32,762 nucleotides of DNA, taken from the NCBI GenBank assembly GCA_937942165.1, contig CALDFW010000124.1:1-32762 (forward strand), written 5' to 3'. Of this stretch, positions 1-8,483 are shown piece after piece. Position 1 is the stretch's first letter, and every line of letters begins with the position of its first letter. The notes below the pieces were generated by a model. That model worked only from the letters and a program-made list of their open reading frames with translations, was not told the origin of the DNA and made no database searches. The position numbers and the translations under genes were made by a program. Source of the stretch: an uncultured bacterium. Lineage in GTDB: Bacteria > Latescibacterota > UBA2968 > UBA8231.

Positions 1-1
1 T

Positions 2-76
2 CAGGTTGTTTTTACAGCCAATGGTATCGGCTACTATGCGAGCGAGATCTTTTTTGGTGACAGTGGCCACTGGTAA
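2..76 (+). CDS. possible C-terminal end of a truncated gene
   Basis: The window opens inside an open frame of 24 codons that ends with TAA at 74-76. The residues read like protein (a run of Gly, Tyr, Phe and Asp ending in Gly-His-Trp), while the overlapping longer frame is Arg-rich and looks like a shadow. No family can be named from so short a tail, and the call depends on sequence upstream of the window. Confidence 0.3.
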   Translation, partial: QVVFTANGIGYYASEIFFGDSGHW

Positions 77-545
77 CCTCTGGATAGATCAAGAGTGGAT
101 GGCTTGGCATCAAACGGCCAGGCCGGTCGCATTGCTCCGCCTGTTGTGCGGGCGACAAATACGTATAAGATACTGTGTTTACAGACACTTGAATTATAAC
201 TAATCTCTGGACTGAATCAAGTAAAAAATGAAGTTCGTGAATTTATTGGACCTAACGTATCCCCCCTATAAACCCGGGTCTTATGTGGTTGTCTTGCAGC
301 ACTGCTGGAGAAGACGGGATCCATTGGGTGAGGGTGTGTATTAGGGAACAAGATAAAGGCTATGGGCGTCTCTTTGTGGGATGATGGCCTGTGCGTCTAA
401 CCTGCCGCTCTGCCTCCGATTTTGCACCGTGCGGTATCTGTGTTGAGCGGTGTTTGCGTACCCCGGCTACTGTCGGATAGGCTATTTGCGCGCACGTCGT
501 GCTAATCAATACATTACCGCACGTTATGAATATTTTAGGTCGACT
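77..545. other. non-coding stretch upstream of the two-component operon
   Basis: About 470 bases without a gene I can support. The longest in-frame ATG reading, 228-344 (38 codons), has no ribosome-binding site and no recognisable features. A TATAAC hexamer lies at 195-200 but has no convincing -35. I looked for a sigma-54 -24/-12 element because a sigma-54 activator lies just downstream, but the GG-to-GC spacing of the candidates is wrong. The promoter of the downstream operon is presumably here, but I cannot place it. Confidence 0.5.
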
Positions 546-1991
546 GTGAATACATCCTCTACGGCCCCTCATCGCGCGCGAATTGGGCAGAAACTCGTGC
601 TGAGTTTTGTGCTCCTCGTCATGGTCCTTATCGGCACTTCAGGTTGGACTCTCGTCGAGCTCACTCGGCGGAGTTTAGAGGGACAAATGCGCGGCCATCT
701 GGTTTCGACGGCTGAACTGGTGGGATCTGGCATTTCCGGAGACGTGCTGCGAATTCTGGCTCCAGGGTGGGAGCGAGCAGGGATATATCGGACGCTGGTG
801 ACTAAGCTACGTCGGGCAAAGGACGTAGTCGGGGCGCGGCGGATCTATGTGTTTGATCGGTTGGGGCGGAATTTACTCGATACAGAAGGAATGCCCATCG
901 GTCAACAGTATCACCATATCCGCATACGCGACCGCAGTGAAGTTGAACGCGCGCTCAGCGGGGATCCGACCTATTCCGTGCTGTTCTTTACCGAGGACGA
1001 CGTAGCCTATATGACGGGATATGCACCAATTTACGATCGGGGTGAAGTCATCGCAGTGGTCGGGGTCGATATTGGCGCGGGGTTCGTCGATGCGATGCGG
1101 GTTTTCAAGCGCTCGGTCTTTATTTTTGCGCTAGTGAGTGCGCTCCTAACCATCGCCGTGGCTTGGGGGATGGCTCTGAGGTTGACCCGGCCAATCCTGT
1201 CTCTAGTCCGGGCTGCGCGCGAGATTGGTCAAGGCAAGATGAGTCACCAGATCGCCGCTCCCAGTGACGACGAAATTGGGTATCTCGGCGAGACCATGGA
1301 GGAGATGCGCAGGAAGTTACTCGCGCGCGATGCCCAGCTGCGACAGATGCTGGGAGGGGTGGCACACGAGATACGGAACCCATTGGGTGGCATTGAGATA
1401 TACGCAGGACTTATAGCGGATGATCTGCCTGAGGGAGATGAGCGCAAGGAGCACATTCAAAAAGTTCGGCAGGAAGTTCGCAAGCTGGACCAGGTCATTT
1501 CAGATTTTCTGAACTTTGCCCGTCCTGCGCCCCCGGTAGCTGAATCCGTCCCGGTCGAGACCCTCGTCGCCGACGCGGCATTTCTACTTCAGCCCGATAT
1601 GGAGCGGGCAGGGGTGACCTATCTATCAGACATAGCTGACGGAGTGCGGCTATATGCCGATCCGGAACAGGTGAAGCGTATGCTGTTCAACTTAATGAAA
1701 AATGCGGTGCAGGCGATGCGCGATGGCGGGACGCTGATGGTGCGCGCCCGCTTGGAGCGCAACGCCGTGAGCATCGAAGTGGCCGACAGTGGCCCGGGGA
1801 TAGCAGAATCTGTGCGCGCTCAGCTTTTTGAGCCGTTTTTTACCACGCGTGAAAAGGGTTCGGGATTGGGACTAGCGGTTGTTTCCCAGACGGTGGCCGA
1901 CAACGGAGGGCATTTGGAGCTAGATAGCGAAGAGGGGCGAGGAACCGTATTCAAAGTTGTTCTTCCGGCAAGAGCGGGGAGCGATTCGTGA
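546..1991 (+). CDS. membrane sensor histidine kinase (NtrB/ZraS/AtoS type)
   Basis: This is the sensor of a two-component system. It autophosphorylates on a histidine and passes the phosphate to the response regulator encoded next. In order it has a short cytoplasmic tail, a first membrane helix at about residues 17-34, an extracytoplasmic Cache-like sensor (about 40-190, ending in a YAPI...VVGVDI stretch typical of Cache folds), a second membrane helix (about 192-211), HAMP, a HisKA helix with HEIRNP (His274), and a GHKL ATPase domain with N-box Asn382/Asn386, DSGPG at 414-418 and GSGLGL at 438-443. All catalytic boxes look intact. I chose the GTG at 546 (481 aa); an in-frame GTG at 450 would add 32 residues that do not look like protein. 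The stop overlaps the next start by four bases. The ligand is unknown; the nearest family members sense metals, short acids or envelope state. Confidence 0.9.
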   Translation: MNTSSTAPHRARIGQKLVLSFVLLVMVLIGTSGWTLVELTRRSLEGQMRGHLVSTAELVGSGISGDVLRILAPGWERAGIYRTLVTKLRRAKDVVGARRIYVFDRLGRNLLDTEGMPIGQQYHHIRIRDRSEVERALSGDPTYSVLFFTEDDVAYMTGYAPIYDRGEVIAVVGVDIGAGFVDAMRVFKRSVFIFALVSALLTIAVAWGMALRLTRPILSLVRAAREIGQGKMSHQIAAPSDDEIGYLGETMEEMRRKLLARDAQLRQMLGGVAHEIRNPLGGIEIYAGLIADDLPEGDERKEHIQKVRQEVRKLDQVISDFLNFARPAPPVAESVPVETLVADAAFLLQPDMERAGVTYLSDIADGVRLYADPEQVKRMLFNLMKNAVQAMRDGGTLMVRARLERNAVSIEVADSGPGIAESVRAQLFEPFFTTREKGSGLGLAVVSQTVADNGGHLELDSEEGRGTVFKVVLPARAGSDS

Positions 1992-3403
1992 GTCAGATTC
2001 TAATTGTTGATGACAATGAAACGCTCGGCAGCGGAATTGCGCTCATGTTGCAGCGGATGGACCATCAGGCTACAGCCGTTCTCAGCGGAGCCGCTGGTAT
2101 AGAGCATCTGGGTGCCCATCGCTGTGATCTGGTTATCACGGACTACCGCATGGACGGGATGGACGGGATGCAGGTCCTCCAAAAGGTTAAAGAGCGCTGG
2201 CCGGATACGGACGTGATGATGATGACCGCACACGGGACCATCGAAATTGCCGTTGAGGCGATGAAGCGGGGTGCGATAGATTTTATCACAAAACCCTTTC
2301 CCCATGACGCACTGCGTTTAAAGGTGCAAAATGTGTTGGAATATCGTCAGGCACGGCAGGAGCGCTCCCGCTTGGGCGAGGAGAATCGCTACCTGCGCGA
2401 GGAGATAGACGGCCGCTATAACTTTGGCGAGGTGGTCGGTGATTCCGAATCGATGCGCTCGATTTTAGGGACGGTGCAAAAGGTTGCTTCTAGTGATTCA
2501 TCTGTCCTTGTATACGGGGAAAGCGGCACGGGTAAGGAGCTCGTTGCCCGGGCTTTGCACTATCAGAGTAATCGCGGAGAGGGTCCCTTTGTGAAGGTTA
2601 ACTGCGGCGCCCTCCCTCACGAGCTTTTCGAGAGCGAATTATTTGGTCATGAAAAAGGTGCTTTTACCGGAGCAGTGCGCCAGAAAAAGGGCAAGTTTGA
2701 GCTGGCGGAAGGGGGGACGATATTTCTCGACGAAATAGGGGATGTGCCGCTCGATGCACAGGTTAAACTGCTGCGGGTGCTGCAGGAGAGGCAGTATGAC
2801 CGAGTCGGGGGAGAGCAGACCCTTGAAGTGGACGTGCGCGTCGTCGCTGCAACCAACAGAGACCTGCGCAACATGATGTCCGAAGGGGCGTTTCGCGAAG
2901 ACCTCTTTTACCGATTGGAAGTCATACCGTTCCACCTTCCTCCCCTGCGCGAACGGCGCGAAGATGTCCCCTTGCTCGTCGATCATTTCATGAAGAAAAA
3001 ATGTCGGGAAATGAATATACCTCTCAAGCGTCTGCACGATGAGGCGCTGAGGGCGTTTTGCTCATATCCTTGGCCTGGCAACGTTCGCGAGTTAGAAAAC
3101 GTTATCGAGCGAACGATTGTGCTGTCGGACCGTGACACTATTTCTCTACAGGATGTTCCTATCATGATAGACGATGGCGCAGAGGGTGATACAGAAGCGG
3201 TCGCATCAGCAAGCGACGAGGAGGAGGCAATCGCAGAGCCTCGCGAGTCACTGGCGCTCAACGAGCGCATGGATGAGATGGAGCGTTCGTTGATTGTTCG
3301 GGCTATGGAGGAGGCTGGGCGGGTCAAGACGCGGGCGGCAGAGCTCTTGGGTATTAAGACCAGCGCTCTCTACTACAAGTTAGACAAACACGGGATCGAA
3401 TAG
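1988..3403 (+). CDS. sigma-54-dependent NtrC-family response regulator
   Basis: This transcription activator partners the preceding kinase. The receiver domain (1-118) has the acidic pair Asp8/Asp9, the phosphoacceptor Asp52, Thr80 and Lys102. The AAA+ domain (about 148-385) has Walker A GESGTGKE at 177-184, the sigma-54-contacting GAFTGA loop at 224-229 and Walker B with FLDEIG near 246-251. An acidic linker (about 395-420) leads to a Fis-type helix-turn-helix (about 430-470) that ends in the usual ALYYKL stretch. At 471 aa it is standard length and every key residue is present, so it should activate sigma-54 RNA polymerase when phosphorylated. It starts at a GTG that shares four bases (GTGA) with the kinase stop, which implies translational coupling. 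I could not identify a target promoter in the window. Confidence 0.95.
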   Translation: MSQILIVDDNETLGSGIALMLQRMDHQATAVLSGAAGIEHLGAHRCDLVITDYRMDGMDGMQVLQKVKERWPDTDVMMMTAHGTIEIAVEAMKRGAIDFITKPFPHDALRLKVQNVLEYRQARQERSRLGEENRYLREEIDGRYNFGEVVGDSESMRSILGTVQKVASSDSSVLVYGESGTGKELVARALHYQSNRGEGPFVKVNCGALPHELFESELFGHEKGAFTGAVRQKKGKFELAEGGTIFLDEIGDVPLDAQVKLLRVLQERQYDRVGGEQTLEVDVRVVAATNRDLRNMMSEGAFREDLFYRLEVIPFHLPPLRERREDVPLLVDHFMKKKCREMNIPLKRLHDEALRAFCSYPWPGNVRELENVIERTIVLSDRDTISLQDVPIMIDDGAEGDTEAVASASDEEEAIAEPRESLALNERMDEMERSLIVRAMEEAGRVKTRAAELLGIKTSALYYKLDKHGIE

Positions 3404-3408
3404 ACTTT

Positions 3409-4335
3409 ATGTTGTATGCCTTTACTGCGTGTATTCTGACGTTTTGTTGGTTACTTGTCGATTGTGCTCGAGCGGATGTAGGAAAAATTGGCGTTCTGCG
3501 CACAGAGGCTCGTGAGGCGCGTTCTGCGTGTGATTGGTTGGAAAAGCAGCGTCGCCTTATTGTGGTCCAGGCCGAGAGCCTATCGACTTACATAGATAGC
3601 CTAAAGGCGACGGACCAAGAGCTTGAAGAGCTTCACGAGGCACTGCGTGAGTCGCTTGGTTTAGTGCAGCAGCTAGTGGAGATTGATCACTCCCTCGATC
3701 GGGCAAGAGCATATGAGGATAGTCTGACAGACCGGTTGCGCTTGGAATACGACTGGGAGATAGGCGTGCTTATACAGCAGCTACAGGATCGCTCTGACGG
3801 CGGTCTTTTAACGCAGCTTATGGTCTATCAAGAGGCCCGCAAAGCCCTTGGGATGGCCGCTTCGCGGGCTATGCTAAGATATGACGAGGGTATGGATATT
3901 GAAGGGGATGATGGGCCAGAGGAGATCCGGCAAAAGCTGGAGCTCATGGATGATCTGGCACAGCGCTTAGATAGAGAAAGGCGCAACCTCGAGAGTCGAC
4001 TAAGGCGGCTAGAAGACGCCTATAAACTGCGCCTGGCGATGCAATCTTTTTTTCGCGGGCAGCAGGCGCGGACGAACGGTAATGTTGCTCAGGAAGCTCT
4101 TCAAGTTGCAGCACCCGCTGAAGGGGAAAAGAGACGCGGTATTGGTTTCGTCCTGAGCGTGGACGGAGAAGAAGTTAGCGGAATCGCCATAGTACCCGGC
4201 GAAGACTTGCTCTTGGAAATCCAGAAGTGGAAAGTGCGACAACAGGAATTAGACGAGTTAAAAGCCGTCGTGCGAGAACGGTCGGCAACCTTTCGCAAGT
4301 ATCTGCAGGACATGCTCAGAGGACCGGATGATTAA
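3409..4335 (+). CDS. exported coiled-coil protein of unknown function
   Basis: I do not recognise a family. The protein starts five bases after the response regulator stop, so it is probably the third gene of the two-component operon. Its first ~22 residues form a hydrophobic segment ending in Ala-Arg-Ala-Asp, consistent with a signal peptide. Residues ~25-120 and ~165-215 are rich in Glu, Leu, Arg and Gln with heptad-like spacing, suggesting long coiled coils. Residues ~235-270 look globular and beta-rich, and the tail (~275-308) is helical again. It could be a periplasmic partner or target of the sensor kinase; this rests only on position. An uncleaved N-terminal anchor is an alternative to a cleaved signal. 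Confidence 0.8.
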   Translation: MLYAFTACILTFCWLLVDCARADVGKIGVLRTEAREARSACDWLEKQRRLIVVQAESLSTYIDSLKATDQELEELHEALRESLGLVQQLVEIDHSLDRARAYEDSLTDRLRLEYDWEIGVLIQQLQDRSDGGLLTQLMVYQEARKALGMAASRAMLRYDEGMDIEGDDGPEEIRQKLELMDDLAQRLDRERRNLESRLRRLEDAYKLRLAMQSFFRGQQARTNGNVAQEALQVAAPAEGEKRRGIGFVLSVDGEEVSGIAIVPGEDLLLEIQKWKVRQQELDELKAVVRERSATFRKYLQDMLRGPDD

Positions 4336-4363
4336 TTGACCTGCTGGGCGTTTAGTAGGCGGG

Positions 4364-4708
4364 TTAGGCTTCATTTCCGCGCGCCTCCTCGCGCGCGGTG
4401 GCACGCGTAGCTCCCAGGGCCTTTTCAAGCGCGATATAGGCGGGCCAAGGGTCAATCGAGCCACAGCTAAATAGGTCGGCTGCAGCGAATAGGCGTTCGG
4501 GCCATGTATGGATGGCCAGGTGGCTCTCACGCAGTGATAAGATGCCGGTGACCCCCTGTGGCGAAAAGCGATGTACAGTAGCCGATAATACGTGGGCTCC
4601 GGCCGCTTTTGCTGCTTTGCGCAGCTGGTCCTCTATGAATACTGAATCATCCAGGCGGCTTTCATCGCAGCCGTAGAAATCCATCAACAGGTGGCGCCCC
4701 AGCTGCAT
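4364..4708 (-). CDS. speD: S-adenosylmethionine decarboxylase proenzyme (class 1B)
   Basis: This pyruvoyl enzyme decarboxylates S-adenosylmethionine to give the aminopropyl donor for spermidine synthesis in the cytoplasm. The proenzyme cuts itself between Glu61 and Ser62, and the serine becomes the pyruvoyl group. The signature ESHLAIHTWPE is seen at 61-71, with His67 and Cys82 in the positions of the processing and proton-donor residues. The 114-aa length fits the short prokaryotic (SpeH-like) form. The ATG overlaps the TAA of the upstream metallophosphoesterase by one base (TAATG), so translation is probably coupled. No spermidine synthase (speE) is in the window. Confidence 0.93.
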   Translation of the reverse strand: MQLGRHLLMDFYGCDESRLDDSVFIEDQLRKAAKAAGAHVLSATVHRFSPQGVTGILSLRESHLAIHTWPERLFAAADLFSCGSIDPWPAYIALEKALGATRATAREEARGNEA

Positions 4709-5823
4709 TACGATGTGCTCCTTATGGTGTGTAGCGCTATTTCAGACGGCGCGCCTAGGCGCAGGGGGGGTCCCCAATATCCGCAGCCGCTATGAACGTA
4801 AATCCACGTTGATTCATGTCGGTGCAGTCCGGCTAAATAGGTCTGCTGTAGGGGGACGATGTATTTCCACGGAATAAACTGTCCTCCGTGCGTATGGCCG
4901 GAAAGCTGTAGGTCGGCTCCGCCGGCAGCGTGGACGCTGCGCGGTTGGTGAGCCAGTAGTATCGTAAGGTCTGCTTTAGGGGCATTTGTCAGCGTTCCTA
5001 GGGGATCTGAACGGTGGTCTGGTAGCACGGCTTCTGCGCTAAAATCTGTGATTCCCACTAGGGCTATCCTGTGCTCTCCTCGCTCTATTAAACAGCTATC
5101 GTTGATTAAGACGCGAAATCCAAGGCGCTCTGTTTGGGCCGTCCAGTCGTGCACGCCAGAGTAGTATTCGTGGTTTCCAGTGATGGAAAACAGGCCCAAA
5201 GGAGCTCGCAGGGCGGCCAGCGGCTCAACGTCGGCTTTGAGTCGCTCTACCGGTCCGTCGGCCATATCACCGGTAAAGACAATCAGGTCGGGCTGCAGTG
5301 CGTTGGTGCGATCGACTATGCGTTGGACAAAGTCTCTCTTTATAGTTGGACCCACGTGTAAATCGCTCAGGTGTGCTATGCGCAATCCCGCTAGCTCTTT
5401 GGGGAGTCCGTCTATTGCTATGTCGACGTTGCGCACGCTGGGCGTTCGCCGTGCCTGATAGAGACCCCAAAGAGTGAACAAACACGAAGCGACTAAGGTA
5501 ACTGCATCGAGTTGAGCCCCAGTTGCGGGCAGTTCGAATCCTGCCCATTGTAGGAGGGCTCCGCTCAGGTCGCGGAGGATAAAGGTGCCGGTCAGTGTGA
5601 TAAAGAAGCCAAAACCACCGTAGGAAACCCAGGCGTATAGATCGCCTATATGGCGCCACAGCGTGCGTTCGCGCATGCGCACGGCAAGAAGCGGTGACAG
5701 GGCGAGTATGGCTACTGAAAAGGTCCACACCGCATTCCAAGGCCAGGGCAAATGAATGCCCAACCGCCAGCCGCCGTACCCGTAAATAGAAGTGAGCAGA
5801 ATTAGTGCGATAGGAAAAAACAC
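4708..5823 (-). CDS. membrane-anchored metallophosphoesterase (YkuE/YaeI type)
   Basis: This is a calcineurin-like metal-dependent phosphoesterase on an N-terminal membrane region. About four hydrophobic helices lie in residues 3-125 (around 3-20, 31-48, 66-90 and 107-122), followed by the catalytic domain. Five metal-site motifs are seen: DLH at 154-156, GD at 185-186, GNHE at 216-219, His292 and GHTHGG at 309-314. Relatives include phosphoesterases acting on UDP-diacylglucosamine-like or other lipid substrates, but the substrate cannot be read from sequence. It begins with GTG at 5823 without an evident ribosome-binding site, about 35 bases downstream of a good minus-strand promoter. It ends in a one-base overlap with the S-adenosylmethionine decarboxylase gene. 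Confidence 0.9.
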   Translation of the reverse strand: MFFPIALILLTSIYGYGGWRLGIHLPWPWNAVWTFSVAILALSPLLAVRMRERTLWRHIGDLYAWVSYGGFGFFITLTGTFILRDLSGALLQWAGFELPATGAQLDAVTLVASCLFTLWGLYQARRTPSVRNVDIAIDGLPKELAGLRIAHLSDLHVGPTIKRDFVQRIVDRTNALQPDLIVFTGDMADGPVERLKADVEPLAALRAPLGLFSITGNHEYYSGVHDWTAQTERLGFRVLINDSCLIERGEHRIALVGITDFSAEAVLPDHRSDPLGTLTNAPKADLTILLAHQPRSVHAAGGADLQLSGHTHGGQFIPWKYIVPLQQTYLAGLHRHESTWIYVHSGCGYWGPPLRLGAPSEIALHTIRSTS

Positions 5824-5865
5824 GGTGCTTAGATTTTGTTAAGTGCTCATTGGATTAGACCTTTA

Positions 5866-5894
5866 ATTGTATGGGATGCACCTTGCTAAAGCAA
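5866..5894 (-). promoter_or_regulatory. sigma-70-like promoter for the phosphoesterase-speD operon
   Basis: On the minus strand TTGCTT (5889-5894) and TACAAT (5866-5871) are separated by exactly 17 bases. The expected transcription start is near 5859, leaving a leader of about 36 bases before the GTG at 5823. The -35 lies wholly inside the palindrome at 5880-5897. Confidence 0.6.
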
Positions 5895-5897
5895 GGT
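5880..5897. repeat. perfect palindrome overlapping a -35 element; candidate operator
   Basis: ACCTTGC, a four-base spacer TAAA, then GCAAGGT: two 7-bp arms with perfect complementarity. It covers the -35 of the minus-strand promoter and sits 25 bases upstream of the plus-strand ATG at 5923. A repressor dimer bound here could shut off the minus operon and perhaps influence the plus one. It could instead be an RNA hairpin in the leader of the SIMPL gene. Confidence 0.5.
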
Positions 5898-5922
5898 AGC
5901 ACCTTCAAAGGGGAGTAGGCAT

Positions 5923-6603
5923 ATGACTAATAGGTGGGGCAAATCAATGCTCGTATTTCTCGGGGTACTAGGCGCGACATACGTCGAGGCCCAAACGCCG
6001 CGGACGCTTGAGGTATACGGGGAGGGACAGATTGAGGTCGTGCCCGATATGGCTCATGTGCAAGTTGGCGTAACGACCGTCGGCGAGCACGTAGAAAAGG
6101 CTTCCGCTGAGAACGCACGTGCGGTTGAGGCAGTGCTTTCAGCCGTGGAGGCCACTGGAGTTGAGCGAACTGATATGGCGACGAGCAATTTTTCGATTGG
6201 CATGGAGCGGAACTACCGAGAAGAAAAAGATCGCGCTGTTTATCGGGTCAACAATATGGTGGATATCACCGTGCACGACCTCTCTATCATTGGCCAGGTT
6301 TTAGGCGCGGCTATGAGCGGAGGGGCCAACGAAGTGCGCGGGTTGCGTCTGGAAGTGGCTCAGAAGCGTGCGGCCATGGTCCGAGCGCGTGCGCTGGCAG
6401 CAGAGGATGCACGGCAAAAAGCGGAACATCTGGCGTCTTTGCACGGAGTAGAAATCGGCCCCGTGCTGAGCATCACAGAGGGGGGAGGAGGAGGGCCGGC
6501 TCCCCTCCTTAAGACAATGGCGATGGATGCACGATCGGTGCCCATTAGCGCGGGGAGCCAGCGCCTTAGTGCGACCATACGCGTCGTTTACCAACTGAAG
6601 TAA
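5923..6603 (+). CDS. periplasmic SIMPL-domain (DUF541, YggE-like) protein
   Basis: Members of this family are exported proteins with a BP26/YggE fold, linked to oxidative-stress tolerance or found as ring-forming outer-membrane proteins; the molecular activity is unsettled. A signal peptide (~1-23) ends at Glu-Ala-Gln. The rest matches the family from the ...VYGEGQIEVVPD start through the SNF...VNN region (~85-108) to the final Thr-Ile-Arg-Val-Val-Tyr strand. A Gly-rich stretch lies near 186-192. The length (226 aa) is typical. An AGGGGAG-type ribosome-binding site sits about seven bases before the ATG. The next gene starts 14 bases downstream, so they may be cotranscribed although their functions look unrelated. 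Confidence 0.9.
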   Translation: MTNRWGKSMLVFLGVLGATYVEAQTPRTLEVYGEGQIEVVPDMAHVQVGVTTVGEHVEKASAENARAVEAVLSAVEATGVERTDMATSNFSIGMERNYREEKDRAVYRVNNMVDITVHDLSIIGQVLGAAMSGGANEVRGLRLEVAQKRAAMVRARALAAEDARQKAEHLASLHGVEIGPVLSITEGGGGGPAPLLKTMAMDARSVPISAGSQRLSATIRVVYQLK

Positions 6604-6617
6604 GGGGGCACAGACCC

Positions 6618-7694
6618 ATGAAGGAAAGCTATAGGCCGGAATGGCCGTCCAAAACGGACTATGCGATTGGAATATGTGGCGCAGGGGGGATTGTCAATGA
6701 TGCCCACCTCCCGGCGTATCGGAAGGCTGGTTTTCGCGTCGATTGCATTTATGATGTGGATCGTTCTCGTGCGGAAGAAACGGCTGCTCGTTTTGAAATC
6801 CCGCGCGTATGCGATTCTCTGGAATCGCTTGCTGAAGCGGTTGATATAGTCGATGTGGCGGTGCCAGCTTGGGAAAACGGTCGGGTTGTAGAAGTGCTGA
6901 CAGAGGCAGGGGTCGGCCTGCTATTGCAAAAGCCGCTGGCTGAGGATTGGCAGACGGCCTTGAGCACTGTTGAGCGAATTCGCTCGGCCGGGCTGACGGC
7001 GGCCGTAAATCAGCAAATGCGCTGGGAGCCCGGCGTGCGAAGCTGTCGACATTTACTTTCGCAAGGGGTTTTAGGGGCACTTTACGATGTCGCTTTTCAG
7101 ATATATGTGGATACGCCCTGGCATTTATGGGGATGGCTCAGTCAAAAAGAGACCATTGAGGTGCTCTATCATTCGATCCACTACCTTGACGCGATTCGCT
7201 ATCTCACGGGATGCGAACCGCACAGCATATACTGCAGCGGGAGTCGGCGACCGGGGTATGCGGCTAAGGGAGAAACGCGCACCTGCACGCATTTGACGTT
7301 TCCCGACGACCTGAGGGCAACCGTTCTTTGCAATCATCACGTCGAATGGGGGCGGTCCGGGCAGCAGAGCGAATTCCGCATTGATGCGACCGACGGCATG
7401 GCCGTACGTCAGCTTGGATTATTATTGAACTACCCGAGTGGGGAACCCGACGCGCTCCGCTACATCACGCGAGCCGATGGGCAGTGGCGGGAAGCCACGT
7501 TTGAAGAAACGTGGTTCCCCGATGCATTTGTCGGGCCGATGACTTCTCTTATGCGCGCCATGAACGGTGAGATCCTCAAGCCCGAGACCGACGTTGAAGA
7601 TAACTTGCACACGCTCCGTCTAGTGTTTGCCGCCTACGAGTCCATGCAGACGGGAAATGCGATCGACCTAAGGCATCCATCATGGCAGATCTAA
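6618..7694 (+). CDS. Gfo/Idh/MocA family NAD(P)-dependent oxidoreductase
   Basis: This family oxidises or reduces sugars, inositols and related polyols in the cytoplasm. The Rossmann fold begins with the glycine motif GICGAGGIV (18-26) and has an acidic residue after the second strand (Asp47) that usually favours NAD. The family's EKP motif appears as QKP (104-106), so the usual Glu is replaced by Gln, while the active-site lysine (Lys105) is kept. Residues ~140-330 form the alpha/beta substrate domain. The 358-aa length is normal. The start has a GGGGG ribosome-binding site. It lies between a SIMPL gene (14 bases) and a PhyH dioxygenase (42 bases). The substrate is unknown. Confidence 0.9.
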   Translation: MKESYRPEWPSKTDYAIGICGAGGIVNDAHLPAYRKAGFRVDCIYDVDRSRAEETAARFEIPRVCDSLESLAEAVDIVDVAVPAWENGRVVEVLTEAGVGLLLQKPLAEDWQTALSTVERIRSAGLTAAVNQQMRWEPGVRSCRHLLSQGVLGALYDVAFQIYVDTPWHLWGWLSQKETIEVLYHSIHYLDAIRYLTGCEPHSIYCSGSRRPGYAAKGETRTCTHLTFPDDLRATVLCNHHVEWGRSGQQSEFRIDATDGMAVRQLGLLLNYPSGEPDALRYITRADGQWREATFEETWFPDAFVGPMTSLMRAMNGEILKPETDVEDNLHTLRLVFAAYESMQTGNAIDLRHPSWQI

Positions 7695-7736
7695 CGCTTC
7701 TGAACCGGTTAATATAGACAACAAGAGAGAGAACGA

Positions 7737-8480
7737 ATGAATGAGAACGAGCAGTACCTCTTTGACTTACAGGGGTATATCGCGGTACCTAATGCGCTTG
7801 ATAAACAGCAGTTGGAAGACCTCAACGCCCTACTAGACAAGCATATTGAGCAGGAGTGTGCCAGCGATAGGCCTACGCACCGCTTTGGAGGGTTATTGGA
7901 ATGGGGAAAACCCTACCGAGATTTAATCGACAATCCGTCTATCGTTCCCTACTTGGACGTCATACTCGGTGAGCGCTTTCGCTTGGACCACCTATACGCC
8001 GATTTAATACGCAGCGGTACGAGTCCGATTGGCGCGACCCTGCACGGCGGCGGTGCCCCATTCGATCCGTCTCAGTACTACCATTTTCACGGGGGGCAAA
8101 TGTATAATGGACTAACGGTGGTCGCGTATAATTTGGCCGACGTCGGGCCTGAGGATGGCGGGTTTGGTTGCGTGCCGGGTTCGCACAAGAGCAATTACCG
8201 TTTCCCCGGCGAATGGCGAGATATGTCAGGAAATATAGAGCCCTGCGTTCGTCGCGTTACCGGTCCGGCTGGTACTGCCGTCATTTTTACGGAAGCGTTG
8301 ACGCATGGTGCCTTACCCTGGACCGGCCAAGGCGAGCGGAGGACAGTATTTTTCAAGTACAGTCCGCATCCCATATCGTGGTCTGCTCGCTACTTTGACG
8401 AAGTGGATTATGAAGATTTAACCGAGCGGCAGCGCGCGATCTTAGAAGCGCCTAATGCGCGCTATGCCAACAGGAAATAA
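7737..8480 (+). CDS. phytanoyl-CoA dioxygenase (PhyH)-like protein with an atypical iron site
   Basis: It resembles the PhyH family of Fe(II)/2-oxoglutarate oxygenases: the core stretch GFGCVPGSHKSN (142-153), a C-terminal His190 and Arg201/Arg202 eleven to twelve residues later match the distal histidine and the 2-oxoglutarate arginine. The usual HxD pair is not obvious. At the expected distance (87 residues before His190) the sequence is His103-Gly-Gly, with no carboxylate; His116/His118 are other candidates. Such proteins are common in Latescibacteria-like and planctomycete genomes beside sugar oxidoreductases. The start is ATG with a purine-rich AAGAGAGAG upstream. It is probably the last gene of the SIMPL-oxidoreductase unit, followed by a strong hairpin. 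The substrate is not predictable. Confidence 0.8.
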   Translation: MNENEQYLFDLQGYIAVPNALDKQQLEDLNALLDKHIEQECASDRPTHRFGGLLEWGKPYRDLIDNPSIVPYLDVILGERFRLDHLYADLIRSGTSPIGATLHGGGAPFDPSQYYHFHGGQMYNGLTVVAYNLADVGPEDGGFGCVPGSHKSNYRFPGEWRDMSGNIEPCVRRVTGPAGTAVIFTEALTHGALPWTGQGERRTVFFKYSPHPISWSARYFDEVDYEDLTERQRAILEAPNARYANRK

Positions 8481-8483
8481 GCG

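Noticed and set aside
100-295. Possible sigma-54 promoter elements (TTGGCAT near 108, TGGTTGTCTTGCA near 277)
   Set aside because: The spacing between the GG and GC doublets is not the required 10 bases, or the GC is missing.
228-344. 38-codon ATG reading frame upstream of the kinase
   Set aside because: No ribosome-binding site, no recognisable motif and a length expected by chance.
450-545. N-terminal extension of the histidine kinase from a GTG at 450
   Set aside because: The added 32 residues are Arg/Tyr-rich with no homology-like pattern; the GTG at 546 places the first membrane helix normally.
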